NCBI RefSeq assembly: GCF_947495825.1
Contig: NZ_CANMAH010000011.1
Location: 1 to 64,000, forward strand
DNA: 64,000 nt
Origin: an uncultured Psychrobacter sp.
Lineage (GTDB): Bacteria; Pseudomonadota; Gammaproteobacteria; Pseudomonadales; Moraxellaceae
Direction: 5' to 3'
Positions 35,446 through 45,535 of the stretch are shown piece after piece. The notes beneath the pieces are model-generated. The model ran no database searches and was not told the origin of the DNA. It saw only the letters and a list, made by a program, of their open reading frames with translations. How positions within the stretch are numbered: position 1 is the stretch's first letter; every line of letters starts with the position of its first letter. The position numbers and the translations under genes were made by a program.

Positions 35446-35717
35446 TATGTCTACCTTTGTATAGCCGTATCCTGTCCAGCACAGTACGGATCAAATTTAT
35501 GATTGCATAAAACGAGAATACTGGTTTTATATCTTATACAACCATATAAAAAAACGTTTGTTGTTAATAAGCTTCTTGCCAATTTTACTTATTAGCAACA
35601 ACTGTCTTATATAAAAATCTTAATACCTTTTTAGTCGCTACTAACTTTAACTACTATAATTTTATACTAAATTCAATCATCACAGGAAATTTTTTGGTTC
35701 GTAATATGTTGTTTTTA

Positions 35718-36488
35718 TTAACTATTAAAATAAATACCTTTATCTTGGCATTGTTTTTTGACTAATTCATAAACCGTATCAGCATCCAACATTGAGCTAT
35801 CTAATACCAATGCGTCTTTAGCAGGTTTTGACGGTGCTGTGGTTCGGTTTTCATCACGTTCATCACGAGCTTTAATTGTATTCAAAATAGCTTCGAAATC
35901 TGCTGTTTGACCAGCATTCAACAACTGAGCTACGCGGCGCTCAGCTCGGGCTGTAGCACTCGCCGTCAAAAAAACTTTCACATCAGCATCAGGAAACACT
36001 ACTGTCCCCATATCACGACCATCAGCGACTAACCCTGAACGCTTAGCCATATTTTGTTGTAGCTTAAGTAATGCTTGACGAACTTTAGGGAATATCGCTA
36101 TCTGAGAGGCATAACCTCCGACGGTTTCGTTACGGACTTGCTCACCGACAGCTTCATCATTGACCAAAATATCGACCCGACCTGACTCATTATTGGGCAC
36201 AAAAACAATATCTAAGCCTTGAGTTAATTGCAGTAGCGCTACTTCATCGATAGGTTGTTTAGCATCTGCACTAACCAATCCAGCTTCAAATGCTTTTAGT
36301 CCTACGATACGATATAACGCGCCTGAATCTAATAGCTGATAACCAAGACTCTGTGCTAATCGCCATGTAACCGTGCCCTTGCCTGCACCACTTGGCCCAT
36401 CAATACAAATAACAGGATAACGCTTAAAACTCGTTGTACCATTATCCTCACTATTAAGTAAAGAGTCATCAGGTGTAGAGACAGTCAT
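35718..36488 (-). CDS. cmk: Cytidylate kinase
   Basis: Phosphorylates CMP and dCMP with ATP. The 256 aa include the P-loop CIDGPSGAGKGTVTWRLA, the DSGALYR acceptor-site motif, and VADGRDMGTVVFPDADVKVFLTAS with its AERR follow-up. The N-terminal 20 residues before the core are polar and extra. I chose ATG 36488 with GTGAG just upstream; a GTG three codons earlier is also possible. It is the first gene of the cmk-rpsA-ihfB-lapA-pyrF series. Confidence 0.96.
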   Translation of the reverse strand: MTVSTPDDSLLNSEDNGTTSFKRYPVICIDGPSGAGKGTVTWRLAQSLGYQLLDSGALYRIVGLKAFEAGLVSADAKQPIDEVALLQLTQGLDIVFVPNNESGRVDILVNDEAVGEQVRNETVGGYASQIAIFPKVRQALLKLQQNMAKRSGLVADGRDMGTVVFPDADVKVFLTASATARAERRVAQLLNAGQTADFEAILNTIKARDERDENRTTAPSKPAKDALVLDSSMLDADTVYELVKKQCQDKGIYFNS

Positions 36489-36669
36489 AACACTCACTTA
36501 ATCACAGGTATCATGGAGACAATGCTTCATATACTTACTTGATATTACAGTTTATTTCTCAGGTGTTTAATAAACCAATTAATTGATTAGCAATCAAATA
36601 GGGCAATATTATAGCAAACAAACCACGTTATCACTAGTATCAAGACTTATATCTTATCTATTAGCCATA

Positions 36670-37230
36670 TTATTTACTAAAAGCCCTATTTTTATGCTTC
36701 TTCATACTTTTTCGACGTTCACGAAAAAAGCTTTTGAGCATCTCACTACTATGGACGCTACACAAACCACTATATATCTTTATGTTGTGGTTATAAAAGC
36801 TCTGTATAGGTAGATTCATTTGACTACCAACCATACCAGCGCGCGGCTCATTTGCAGCATATATCAGTCTATCGACTCGTGCATGTATCAGAGCCCCAAT
36901 ACACATTGTACAAGGTTCTAAAGTCACGTATAAAGTAGTCTCAAGTGGTAAGCGATAGTTTTTCAAGCGCGTACAGGCATCTCTTAATGCGACAATCTCA
37001 GCATGCGCTGTCGCATCATGGCGTCCGATCGGCTCATTAAACCCTTGACCAATAATTTGATGGTCATGTACCAATAACGCACCAACTGGCACTTCTCCAC
37101 ACTCAGCGCCCTGACGTGCAAGCATGAGAGCTTTTTGCATCCATCTAACATCTTGGGCTGACCAAAACGTACTGTCTTGAATGTTTAAGGATTGATATGG
37201 CATTAAGCTTATATTTTGTGTATTTTGCAT
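36670..37230 (-). CDS. tadA: tRNA-specific adenosine deaminase TadA
   Basis: Converts the wobble adenosine A34 to inosine in tRNA-Arg(ACG). The zinc and proton-shuttle motif is ATAHAEIVAL, with cysteines in EPCTMCIGALIHARV. The 186 aa include about 25 extra N-terminal residues compared with E. coli TadA, and a basic C-terminal tail. Its ATG directly follows the ung stop codon with no intervening base, so translation is probably coupled. Confidence 0.94.
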   Translation of the reverse strand: MQNTQNISLMPYQSLNIQDSTFWSAQDVRWMQKALMLARQGAECGEVPVGALLVHDHQIIGQGFNEPIGRHDATAHAEIVALRDACTRLKNYRLPLETTLYVTLEPCTMCIGALIHARVDRLIYAANEPRAGMVGSQMNLPIQSFYNHNIKIYSGLCSVHSSEMLKSFFRERRKSMKKHKNRAFSK

Positions 37231-37968
37231 TTATTGTGGTAATTGCCAGTCAATTGGCGTTTTTCCATATTGTTTTAAATAGTCATTGGTCTTAGAAAAC
37301 GGCTTAGAACCAAAAAAACCGCCACGATTGGCAGCAAGCGGGGATGGATGAACAGCGGTTAAGATAAGATGTTTGTCAGTATTGATATACTTACCTTTCT
37401 TCTGTGCTTTACTGCCCCATAAGATAAATACTGTATGTTCTGTTTGTTCATTAACTACGTCAATAACCGTATCGGTAAACTGCTCCCAGCCTTTATTTTG
37501 ATGGCTGTTTGGTTCACCTTCTTTGACCGTTAAAGAGCTATTTAATAATAGTACTCCTTGCTGTGCCCAATAGGTCAAATCACCATGCGCTGGGGGTTTG
37601 GTACCAATATCATCAGCCATCTCTTTAAGCAAGTTATTCAATGAAGGAGGCTTTGGAATCGCTTTAGGCACAGAAAATGATAATCCCATTGCCTGCCCTG
37701 GACGATGGTAAGGGTCTTGACCCAAGATAACGACTTTCACTTGCGATAAAGGCGTTAGATTAAAAGCATTAAACATCAGTTGTGCTGGCGGGTAAATGCT
37801 ATCGTTTGACTGGTAAGATTCTTTTAAAAAAGCCCGTAGATTGTCCATATTCTCAGAGGTTAATTCATCCGCTAGTGCCGTTTTCCAGTCTTCTGGCAAA
37901 CGCACATTGTCCAAAATCGCTTGTTTTTGTTCTGGAGTTTTTGTTGTCTGCTCATTGAACAATTCCAT
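37231..37968 (-). CDS. ung: Uracil-DNA glycosylase
   Basis: Removes uracil from DNA at the start of base excision repair. Family 1 motifs are complete: the water-activating GQDPYHRPGQAMGLSFSV, the uracil-binding LLLNSSLTV, and the DNA-intercalating HPSPLAANRGGFFG. The length is 245 aa. It starts a two-gene unit with tadA. It begins at ATG 37968 with AAGGAC about 7 nt upstream. Confidence 0.97.
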   Translation of the reverse strand: MELFNEQTTKTPEQKQAILDNVRLPEDWKTALADELTSENMDNLRAFLKESYQSNDSIYPPAQLMFNAFNLTPLSQVKVVILGQDPYHRPGQAMGLSFSVPKAIPKPPSLNNLLKEMADDIGTKPPAHGDLTYWAQQGVLLLNSSLTVKEGEPNSHQNKGWEQFTDTVIDVVNEQTEHTVFILWGSKAQKKGKYINTDKHLILTAVHPSPLAANRGGFFGSKPFSKTNDYLKQYGKTPIDWQLPQ

Positions 37969-38086
37969 AATAAGTCCTTTACTATTTATTATTAATTAGT
38001 TTAAAAAGTATACCACTTACCATACTAGCAAAATGTTATGCCAACTTTGTTATAAAGTATAGCAATAGCATAATTGAATATCATAA

Positions 38087-38114
38087 AAAAACGGCTACCG
38101 AAGTAACCGTTTTT
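38087..38114 (-). terminator. Terminator of clpA
   Basis: AAAAACGG-C-TAC (38087-38098) pairs with GTA-A-CCGTTTTT (38103-38114) around one mismatch, with CGAA (TTCG on the minus strand) as the loop. It lies 19 bp after the clpA stop. Confidence 0.85.
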
Positions 38115-38132
38115 ATTCAAAGAATGACATGA

Positions 38133-40706
38133 TTAGCTTGCTAATGACTCGGAGTCTGAATGGGGCTCGTGAGTTTCAACCACAGTCAAAATAATACGGC
38201 TATCTGCTGAACCTTTATCACTTTGCATGCTAGTACTTGATGTAGTCTCATCCTTATTAAGTGAAACATGTTCAGAAGTATTATCTAACTCATCATTATG
38301 TTCTGGCTCTAAAGATATGTGCACCACTCCGCCATTTACCAAATCTCCGAATAAAATCATATTTGCTAATGGCTTTTTGATCTCATCTTGTATTAAGCGC
38401 TGCATTGGACGCGCGCCCATTAGACGATCATAACCTTTTTCGGCCAGATAATCGCGTACCTCATCATCAATCTCTAAAGTAACCTGTTTATCATCAAGCT
38501 GTACTTGTAGCTCTACCAAGAACTTATCGACAACTGAGATGACGACTGAAGTATCCAGTGGATTGAACTGAATAATCGCATCTAAACGGTTACGAAATTC
38601 AGGCGTAAAGACTCGTTTTAGCGCTTCAGTATTATCACGACTATGATCTTGCTGGGTAAAGCCCATCGATGAGCGGCTAATACTATCTGCCCCCACATTG
38701 GTCGTCATAATGATAATAACTTGCTTAAAGCTCGCCACACGACCGTTATTATCAGTCAATGTACCGTGATCCATAACTTGTAAGAGCAAGTTGAAGACAT
38801 CGGGGTGCGCTTTTTCGATCTCATCTAAAAGCAGCACACAATGTGGATGCTGATTGATTTTTTCGGTCAGCAGACCACCTTGATCATAACCGACATAACC
38901 TGGCGGTGCCCCAATCAGACGTGATGCAGTATGTGCTTCCATATATTCAGACATATCAAAACGTACTAACTCTACGCCTAATAGACTTGCTAACTGGCGT
39001 GACACTTCTGTCTTACCAACCCCTGTAGGCCCTGCAAACATAAATGAGCCAATCGGTTTTTCTGGAGCTTTTAGTCCTGCTCGAGACAGCTTAATGGCAT
39101 CAGAAAGCGTAGCAATAGCTTCATCTTGTCCAAACACTAAATGCTTAAGATCACGATCTAAGTGTTCAAGAATACTCTTATCATCACTTGAGACTGACTT
39201 GGGTGGAATACGGGCAAGCTTGGCAATAATAGCTTCAATATCAGCGACGTCAATTTTTATCGATGGCTTTTGATTATTGATCGTTTGCAAGTCATCTATC
39301 GTCTTCGACTGATCATCTGCTTTAGCGGCTGCCGCTTCATCTTGCATTTCATTATCAATATCGGCTTTTTCTGTATTGATCCCTTCGTAGTCTTTTTTAC
39401 TGACATCTTTTTCTAGATCCGCAATCAGACTGTTTTCTGCATTGATATCATCCGTGTCAGGAATAATTCCTAAGCGCTTATATGCACCAGCTTCGTCGAT
39501 GACATCAATCGCTTTATCCGGTAAAAAACGCTCATGAATATGTTTAGAAGATAGCTCTACAGCTGTCACTAACGCTTCATCCGTATACTCAACATTGTGA
39601 AACTCTTCATAACGTGGTTTAAGACCGCGTAAAATGTCAATGCTATCTTCCACACTTGGCTCTTTTACATCAATCTTTTGAAAGCGGCGTGACAAGGCAT
39701 GATCTTTTTCAAACACTTGACGATACTCAGTAAAGGTAGTCGAACCAACACAACGTAACTCACCGTTTGCCAATGCTGGTTTGATCAAATTTGACACATC
39801 CATATTGCTACTCATTGACGAACCTGCGCCAATAATCATATGAATCTCGTCAATAAATAAAATCGCATTAGGTTTTTTCTTGAGAGCATCAAGCAATGAC
39901 TTCATACGCTTTTCAAAGTCACCGCGATACTTAGTACCTGCTATCAGTGCACCAATATCAAGGCTATAGATCACACAACCATTTAAAGGTTTTGGAGCTT
40001 TACCATTGATAATTAGCCATGCCAAACCTTCAGCGATAGAAGTTTTACCAACACCTGGCTCACCGACCAATAACGGATTATTTTTGCGGCGACGACACAG
40101 CACTTGTGCAGTACGCTCAATCTCAGGACCGCGGCCTATCAGTGGGTCAGTTTTACCTTCTGCAGCACGCTGGTTTAGGTTACTTGCAAACTCTACCAAT
40201 GGGTCTTTACTGGTTTTTTCTGAGGCGCTACGGCGTTCGCCACTAATAGAAGCACGCGATTCAGACGGCTCATCCTTATCTTGTCCGTGCGATAGATACT
40301 GAGTAAGCTCTAAGCGGCTAATTCCCTGCTTTTTGAGCAAATATACCGCATATGTATCATGCTCAGAGAACATAGATACCAAAATATCAGAGCCTTCAAC
40401 CAACCGACCCCCACCGATAGATTGCACATGAAAAATAGCACGCTGCAAAATACGATCAAAGCTTTGAGTAGGCTGTGGAGATTGCTCCATATCCCCATCT
40501 ATCGTTGGCGTATGCTTATCAATATAAGCTTCAAGCTCAGTACGTAGATTTGAAATATTAGCATTGCAAGCAGTTAAGGTATTAGCAGCATGAGTATTCT
40601 CAAGAAGCGCTAACAACAGATGTTCAACAGTGAGATACTCATGCGACTTTTGGCGCGCAAGCGTCATTGCTAAACGCAAAGAGACTTCAAGGTGACGACT
40701 TAACAT
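38133..40706 (-). CDS. clpA: ATP-dependent Clp protease ATP-binding subunit ClpA
   Basis: The AAA+ unfoldase that feeds substrates, including N-degron proteins brought by ClpS, to ClpP. The N domain covers about residues 1-145. The first AAA+ module has Walker A GEPGVGKTSIAEGLA and Walker B LFIDEIHMIIGAG. The second has GPTGVGKTEVSRQLA and LLLDEIEKAHPDV. The ClpP-docking loop reads SSMGFTQQDHS, so MGF stands where E. coli has IGL. At 857 aa it is about 100 longer than E. coli ClpA: an acidic Asp/Lys/Ala-rich insert lies between the modules (plus 39270-39465), and a polar tail of about 60 residues closes the protein. clpS lies upstream, 606 bp away. Confidence 0.95.
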   Translation of the reverse strand: MLSRHLEVSLRLAMTLARQKSHEYLTVEHLLLALLENTHAANTLTACNANISNLRTELEAYIDKHTPTIDGDMEQSPQPTQSFDRILQRAIFHVQSIGGGRLVEGSDILVSMFSEHDTYAVYLLKKQGISRLELTQYLSHGQDKDEPSESRASISGERRSASEKTSKDPLVEFASNLNQRAAEGKTDPLIGRGPEIERTAQVLCRRRKNNPLLVGEPGVGKTSIAEGLAWLIINGKAPKPLNGCVIYSLDIGALIAGTKYRGDFEKRMKSLLDALKKKPNAILFIDEIHMIIGAGSSMSSNMDVSNLIKPALANGELRCVGSTTFTEYRQVFEKDHALSRRFQKIDVKEPSVEDSIDILRGLKPRYEEFHNVEYTDEALVTAVELSSKHIHERFLPDKAIDVIDEAGAYKRLGIIPDTDDINAENSLIADLEKDVSKKDYEGINTEKADIDNEMQDEAAAAKADDQSKTIDDLQTINNQKPSIKIDVADIEAIIAKLARIPPKSVSSDDKSILEHLDRDLKHLVFGQDEAIATLSDAIKLSRAGLKAPEKPIGSFMFAGPTGVGKTEVSRQLASLLGVELVRFDMSEYMEAHTASRLIGAPPGYVGYDQGGLLTEKINQHPHCVLLLDEIEKAHPDVFNLLLQVMDHGTLTDNNGRVASFKQVIIIMTTNVGADSISRSSMGFTQQDHSRDNTEALKRVFTPEFRNRLDAIIQFNPLDTSVVISVVDKFLVELQVQLDDKQVTLEIDDEVRDYLAEKGYDRLMGARPMQRLIQDEIKKPLANMILFGDLVNGGVVHISLEPEHNDELDNTSEHVSLNKDETTSSTSMQSDKGSADSRIILTVVETHEPHSDSESLAS

Positions 40707-41312
40707 AAGAAATTCCTACGGTTATACAACTCTTTATAATAATTTAATAGCTTAATTGGTAAATCAGGGCAGCAAAAGGATTGTTCAAGGTTAAAACACA
40801 ACGGTTATTAAAAGGTAACGGCTACGATATGATTATAAGCGTATTTAGCCTCGCTCCTACTCACCTTTATCACAACACGATCGCTATATATAGTCAATCT
40901 ATTAACACGTACTAAAATGTATCAAAGAGTATGGTTGCTACATGTCATTAAATTCAGAAAAACACAACTTCTTCATCTAATCTTACCCTTGATACTCCTG
41001 TCATTCTGAATAAAAGTACGTTACAAGTTGATTCTGGTGAAAGGCTTATTTAATTTAGGTTTAAGGTTTTGTGTGAAAACTAGCAGACAGAAAAATCTTA
41101 GTACTTTAAAGAACTAAGCCAATATGTAAATGAATGAGGATGACTATAATTGATGTAAAATGATATATGTAAATAAAGCGGTGATATTTAGAGATAATAC
41201 CTATATAAGGTTATGTGTGACTAAAATCAAGATAAGGAGAAGTAAATTGGGTATGGAGGTAGGTGTAATATTGGCCGATAAGCCAGTCTATAAGTGAATA
41301 GGACGGATTACC
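40707..41312. other. Intergenic region between clpS and clpA
   Basis: About 600 bp, AT-rich, unusually long for the clpS-clpA pair. It should contain the clpA promoter. On the plus strand a 16-codon frame (TTG 41247 to TGA 41297) follows a strong AAGGAG (41234-41239) at 7 nt, but there is no other support for it. An inverted repeat, GTGAATAGG (41294-41302) with CCTATTCAC (41312-41320), overlaps the clpS stop codon. Confidence 0.4.
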
Positions 41313-41726
41313 CTATTCACCTTGATAAGGTTCAATCTGGGTCAGTAACGGGTAGCCCTCACGATGAGCCAGACTATTTACCTTCTTAGCCTTAGTTTCA
41401 GCGATATCTTTAGGATAAATCCCAGCAATACCCTTACTACTGTTATGAATAGTCAGCATAATTTCAACTGCTGTATCGATACTATGGCGAAACTCTGACT
41501 GCAAAATGTACACGACAAACTCCATTGGCGTATAGTTGTCGTTATACATAACCACAGCATACATAGGTGGCTTCGCTACTTCAGGTTCTGCAACTAACAC
41601 ATCCGCCTGAGGCGTTGTTTCGTTGTCGGTATCATCATCTTGAGCACGATGATCAGCTGGCTTATTAGGGAAATGCCAATCAGCCACCGTAGGTTTAGGA
41701 TGCTTTATTACTTGTTTTATGGTCAT
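41313..41726 (-). CDS. clpS: ClpA adaptor protein ClpS
   Basis: Delivers proteins with bulky hydrophobic N-terminal residues to ClpAP. The conserved core begins at PMYAVVMYNDNYTPMEFVVY, which holds the N-degron pocket Asn/Asp residues. It continues with AVEIMLTIHNSSKGIAGIYP and ends AHREGYPLLTQIE. The 137 aa include a polar N-terminal extension of about 50 residues, which in E. coli ClpS (106 aa) is shorter and enters the ClpA pore. Confidence 0.95.
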   Translation of the reverse strand: MTIKQVIKHPKPTVADWHFPNKPADHRAQDDDTDNETTPQADVLVAEPEVAKPPMYAVVMYNDNYTPMEFVVYILQSEFRHSIDTAVEIMLTIHNSSKGIAGIYPKDIAETKAKKVNSLAHREGYPLLTQIEPYQGE

Positions 41727-41867
41727 AATAAGAATGGTTTCAATAAAATTTGATAAAAATAAATAGTAAATTAATAACTCTTTAAAATAGGATTAATTGA
41801 TATAAATTCTGTGTACAGTCTGCTCAAAGTTATGAGGACGCGGTAAGGACTATCGCACTTATACTAT

Positions 41868-42755
41868 TTATGGCTCAATGGGACTTTGATCAACTTCAGG
41901 CAGGTCCATTAATGACAAAGGCATACTATCTACCATATCACCGAGCTTCCAATCGTATAGTTGTTCGACTTTTTCGTCACCTGCTTCTAAACTGAGCTTA
42001 ACTTGTAAAGGTTTAAACCCACTAGGCATCACAAATCGACCACGAATATGAACAATGCCCTCAATAACATAACGAGCAGGGTCTAAAGGAACTTCTACAA
42101 AGTTATCTTTGTTTTGTAGCGTTAACGTCACCTTTAAACTTTTAGCAAGGCCATCCTCGCTGAGCATCCCTACATCAAAACCATATTCAAAAGCATTTTC
42201 GGGTAATGGATCAATTTTGGCACCCAATACCTGTAATGGCATGCCTCCTTGTTCGGCGATAAAATCTGCATACAAATCGTTCAACTGTGAGATTTGTCTG
42301 TTATCAGTCTTCAAAGCCTCTTGCTTTTGACGCAGGTCATCTAAATTTGCCAGACTGATGGTCAGCTCTTGCTTGGCCGTGGCTACTTGGTTGGTCAGCA
42401 CCTTATGACTAATGCGTAAGTCTTTGAGCTCGTTAGTAGCCTCTTTACTATTGATCGTTGCCTGTTCAGTTTCTGTCTTTAGCGCATAATAACCACGTTG
42501 ATAGCCAAGCTTATGCCCAAGTAATATGGCTATTATCGCCGTCACTAGTATCGCTACCACAAATAACGCTAGCAGCAATGTCGATGCACCTCGTTGACTA
42601 TTGCCAATACGCTGATTAAATTTTATACGATAATCCCTATTTGATAATGGCTGCAACCACACATTAGTTGCAGGCTGACGATGTACAAATGCAGACGCGT
42701 GACACGCTGGTTGAGCTGGCTGATAGCGCAAGCGGGAGGCATTCTTAACACGCAT
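41868..42755 (-). CDS. DUF6776-type membrane coiled-coil protein
   Basis: A bitopic inner-membrane protein of unknown function. After a basic cytoplasmic segment of about 60 residues there is one transmembrane helix (LLLALFVVAILVTAIIAILL), then a coiled coil (about 105-160). A C-terminal beta-rich domain begins at about residue 175 (GMPLQVLGAKIDPLPENAFEY). This layout matches the family found next to argC in pseudomonads, and argC is upstream here. I chose ATG 42755; the ATG at 42821 would add 22 residues without a clear ribosome binding site. Confidence 0.7.
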   Translation of the reverse strand: MRVKNASRLRYQPAQPACHASAFVHRQPATNVWLQPLSNRDYRIKFNQRIGNSQRGASTLLLALFVVAILVTAIIAILLGHKLGYQRGYYALKTETEQATINSKEATNELKDLRISHKVLTNQVATAKQELTISLANLDDLRQKQEALKTDNRQISQLNDLYADFIAEQGGMPLQVLGAKIDPLPENAFEYGFDVGMLSEDGLAKSLKVTLTLQNKDNFVEVPLDPARYVIEGIVHIRGRFVMPSGFKPLQVKLSLEAGDEKVEQLYDWKLGDMVDSMPLSLMDLPEVDQSPIEP

Positions 42756-42910
42756 CTGGATGATATCTCTTAACAGTAAAGGCGAGATATTATAACGGAA
42801 TTTAAAGTCAATACCTAGCATGACGCTGTAAGTGTAATGACTTAATAGTAAAGTTTCTGTGATAAGTCAGCACTATATTCTATATAGATATCTCTTCTAA
42901 TTAGCAGGCT

Positions 42911-43978
42911 TTAAGGTACGATTGGTGCCACGTTTAACCCTAATGTTTCATCAAGCGCGAACATCACATTCATATTTTGCACCGCTTGTCCTGCTGCCCC
43001 TTTGACAAGATTGTCTTGTACCACCAAGACGGTCAACTCGCCGCGTTCATTATTTTGATGTATTGCGATACGCAAACGGTTACTCGCACGCACACTACGT
43101 GTATCAGGATAGATACCCTGTGGCAGGACATCAATAAATGGCTCATTTGCATAGCTGGCTTCAAACTCTTGCTGCCAGTCGATACCAGTGCCTGCCTCTG
43201 TGAGCGCCATATGAATAGAGCTAAACATACCGCGAATCATAGGTACTAAATGTGGTAAAAAACGTACCTGCTGTGAGTATTGACTGTCTAATAGCTGCTC
43301 AATACCCTGCTCAATCTCAGGTAAATGACGATGGCCTCCGATGCCGTAAGCTTTAAAATTATCCGTCGTTTCAGCATAATTAAGCGCAAGACTCGCTTGA
43401 CGGCCCGCACCAGAGACGCCAGACTTGGCATCAATAACGATATGCGGCTCAATCAAACGCGCTGCTTGTTTATTTTGCCTATCAATAATTGGTTTCAATC
43501 CTAAAATAGCCGTAGTCGGATAACAACCAGGATTACCTACAATAGAAGCTTCTGCAAGCTTGTCACGATTTAGCTCAGGTAGGCCGTAAACAGCCGTCTT
43601 GAGCAGTTCAGGACAAGCATGGGGCTGTTTGTACCACTGCTCAAAATCTGCCAATGACTGTAAGCGAAAATCTGCCGCCAAATCAATAACCTTCACGCCT
43701 GCTTGAGTCAAGTCTGCTGCTTGCTTCATCGCCACTCCATGCGGGGTAGCAAAAAACACCACATCACATTTTTGTAAAGCAGACAGCGTCTCATCGCCCA
43801 AATCACTAAAGACTAAGTCCGATATACCACGTAGGCTTGGGAATATCTCATCAGCACGCGTCCCTGCTTCACTTCTTGAGGTCAATAGGTCAATAGACAC
43901 CTTAGGATGTGCTGATAATAAGCGAATAAGCTCAATACCTGTATAACCGGTACCGCCGACAATAGCTGCTGAAATCAT
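42911..43978 (-). CDS. argC: N-acetyl-gamma-glutamyl-phosphate reductase
   Basis: NADPH-dependent third step of arginine synthesis. The Rossmann motif is IVGGTGYTGIELIRLL. The active-site Cys lies in VGNPGCYPTTAILGLKP, and the catalytic His in YGIGGHRHLPEIEQ; KSGVSGAGR is also present. The length of 355 aa is in the usual range for the 'type 1' form. It lies 156 bp upstream of the DUF6776 gene and on the same strand. Confidence 0.96.
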   Translation of the reverse strand: MISAAIVGGTGYTGIELIRLLSAHPKVSIDLLTSRSEAGTRADEIFPSLRGISDLVFSDLGDETLSALQKCDVVFFATPHGVAMKQAADLTQAGVKVIDLAADFRLQSLADFEQWYKQPHACPELLKTAVYGLPELNRDKLAEASIVGNPGCYPTTAILGLKPIIDRQNKQAARLIEPHIVIDAKSGVSGAGRQASLALNYAETTDNFKAYGIGGHRHLPEIEQGIEQLLDSQYSQQVRFLPHLVPMIRGMFSSIHMALTEAGTGIDWQQEFEASYANEPFIDVLPQGIYPDTRSVRASNRLRIAIHQNNERGELTVLVVQDNLVKGAAGQAVQNMNVMFALDETLGLNVAPIVP

Positions 43979-44096
43979 AAGGTGTCCTTTTATTTAATAG
44001 TCATTAGATGCACTACATACATTTGTAAAGTGTTTATATAACAATACTGACGCTTGATCAAAACTTGCGTTATCTACTACTCAAATATACCAGAGC

Positions 44097-45233
44097 TTAA
44101 ATCTGATAATCATGTACAGCATCGATAAACACTTTGGCCCGATCTGGGTTGACCCACTGAGTAATACCATGTCCAAGGTTTGCTACGTAGCCTGTTTTAT
44201 CTCCACTAGCATAAGCACCATCAAGCATCATTTTTACTTCTGCCTGAATAGTTTCTGGTGAACCATATAAAGTAGCTGGATCTAAGTTACCTTGAATCGC
44301 TTTACTACCTTGGAGCTTTTTATGCTTTTTAGTGAGATGACGCTGGCTTTCAGTCAACACTTGACGCGCGCGATCGAGCGGCATCGTCCAATCCAACCCT
44401 AAGGCATCAGCTTCACTGTCAGCTTGAATATCAAGCCAGAGACCACCGCCTTTAGTGAATAAAATCACAGGAATGTTGGGATGGCGTATTTTGAGCTCTG
44501 CCACAATACGCTTGTTATATTGATGAGAAAAATCAATAAACTGACGATGACCAAGCGCTCCGCCCCAACTGTCGAATATCTGTAAAATTTGCGCTCCAGC
44601 TACAACTTGCGCATCTAAATAGTCAATCACAGAAACTGCTAACTTGTCTAACAACTGATGCAAAAAGTCAGGATTGCTGTATAAAAACCCTTTTGTATAG
44701 CGATAATCTTTTGAGCTGCCACCTTCAATCATATAAGTAGCAAGCGTCCATGGGCTACCAGAAAAACCGAATAATGGCACTTGTCCGTTCAACGCTTTAC
44801 GAATGCTCGTCACAGCGCGCATAACATAATCAAGAGAGTCGTTGACATCAAGTTTTGGTAATCTATCAAGATCTGCTTGATTACGAATAGGATGTTTAAA
44901 TTTTGGCCCTTCTCCAGTCTCAAAATATAAGCCCAAACCCATCGCATCTGGAATGGTTAGGATATCACTAAACAAAATAGCAGCGTCCAAATCATAACGG
45001 CGTAGCGGTTGCAAGGTGACTTCAGTCGCGCGGTCAGTGTCTCTGCATAAGCTCATAAAATCTCCAGCTTCTGCACGCGTTGACTTATACTCTGGTAAGT
45101 AACGTCCAGCTTGGCGCATCATCCATACAGGCGTGGTATCAATAGGTTCAAAACGTAGTGCCCGTATTAGCCTATCATTTTTTAAAGGGGCAAATTCTTG
45201 CTGGACTGTATTCATATTATTTGAGGCACTCAT
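44097..45233 (-). CDS. hemE: Uroporphyrinogen decarboxylase
   Basis: Converts uroporphyrinogen III to coproporphyrinogen III in haem synthesis. Both signatures are present: [14 protein letters not shown] near the N-terminus and [17 protein letters not shown] in the middle. The catalytic Asp is in [15 protein letters not shown]. The C-terminal [11 protein letters not shown] closes the barrel. The length is 378 aa from ATG 45233, which has GGAG 8 nt upstream; the ATG at 45257 overlaps that site. Confidence 0.96.
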   Translation of the reverse strand: MSASNNMNTVQQEFAPLKNDRLIRALRFEPIDTTPVWMMRQAGRYLPEYKSTRAEAGDFMSLCRDTDRATEVTLQPLRRYDLDAAILFSDILTIPDAMGLGLYFETGEGPKFKHPIRNQADLDRLPKLDVNDSLDYVMRAVTSIRKALNGQVPLFGFSGSPWTLATYMIEGGSSKDYRYTKGFLYSNPDFLHQLLDKLAVSVIDYLDAQVVAGAQILQIFDSWGGALGHRQFIDFSHQYNKRIVAELKIRHPNIPVILFTKGGGLWLDIQADSEADALGLDWTMPLDRARQVLTESQRHLTKKHKKLQGSKAIQGNLDPATLYGSPETIQAEVKMMLDGAYASGDKTGYVANLGHGITQWVNPDRAKVFIDAVHDYQI

Positions 45234-45535
45234 GCATAAGTCTCCAAAAGAGTACAATATTCATTATTGTAATTATCATGGTTAAAAATAAAAAAATTAA
45301 GAAGGGTCTGTTAGCTTATAACTAATTGTATTTTGGTCAAAGCGTATATATGGTATGAAACATACATATAGTTAATGCCATAAAGATAGAATCTATTATG
45401 GCATTAGTTTAAAAAAATAATGATACTTACGACTACTTATTTGAGTAATCTTAACCAATAGTCAGCACTATTCATAGACCAGCTATGTATCTATTACTTA
45501 TGCTACCGTAGACTCGCTGTCTTTAATAGATGATA

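Noticed and set aside
33757..35464. Plus-strand frames opposite rpsA
   Set aside because: Several frames of 60-100 codons are open but lie antisense to strongly conserved S1 codons and have Ser/Thr-rich, gene-unlike composition.
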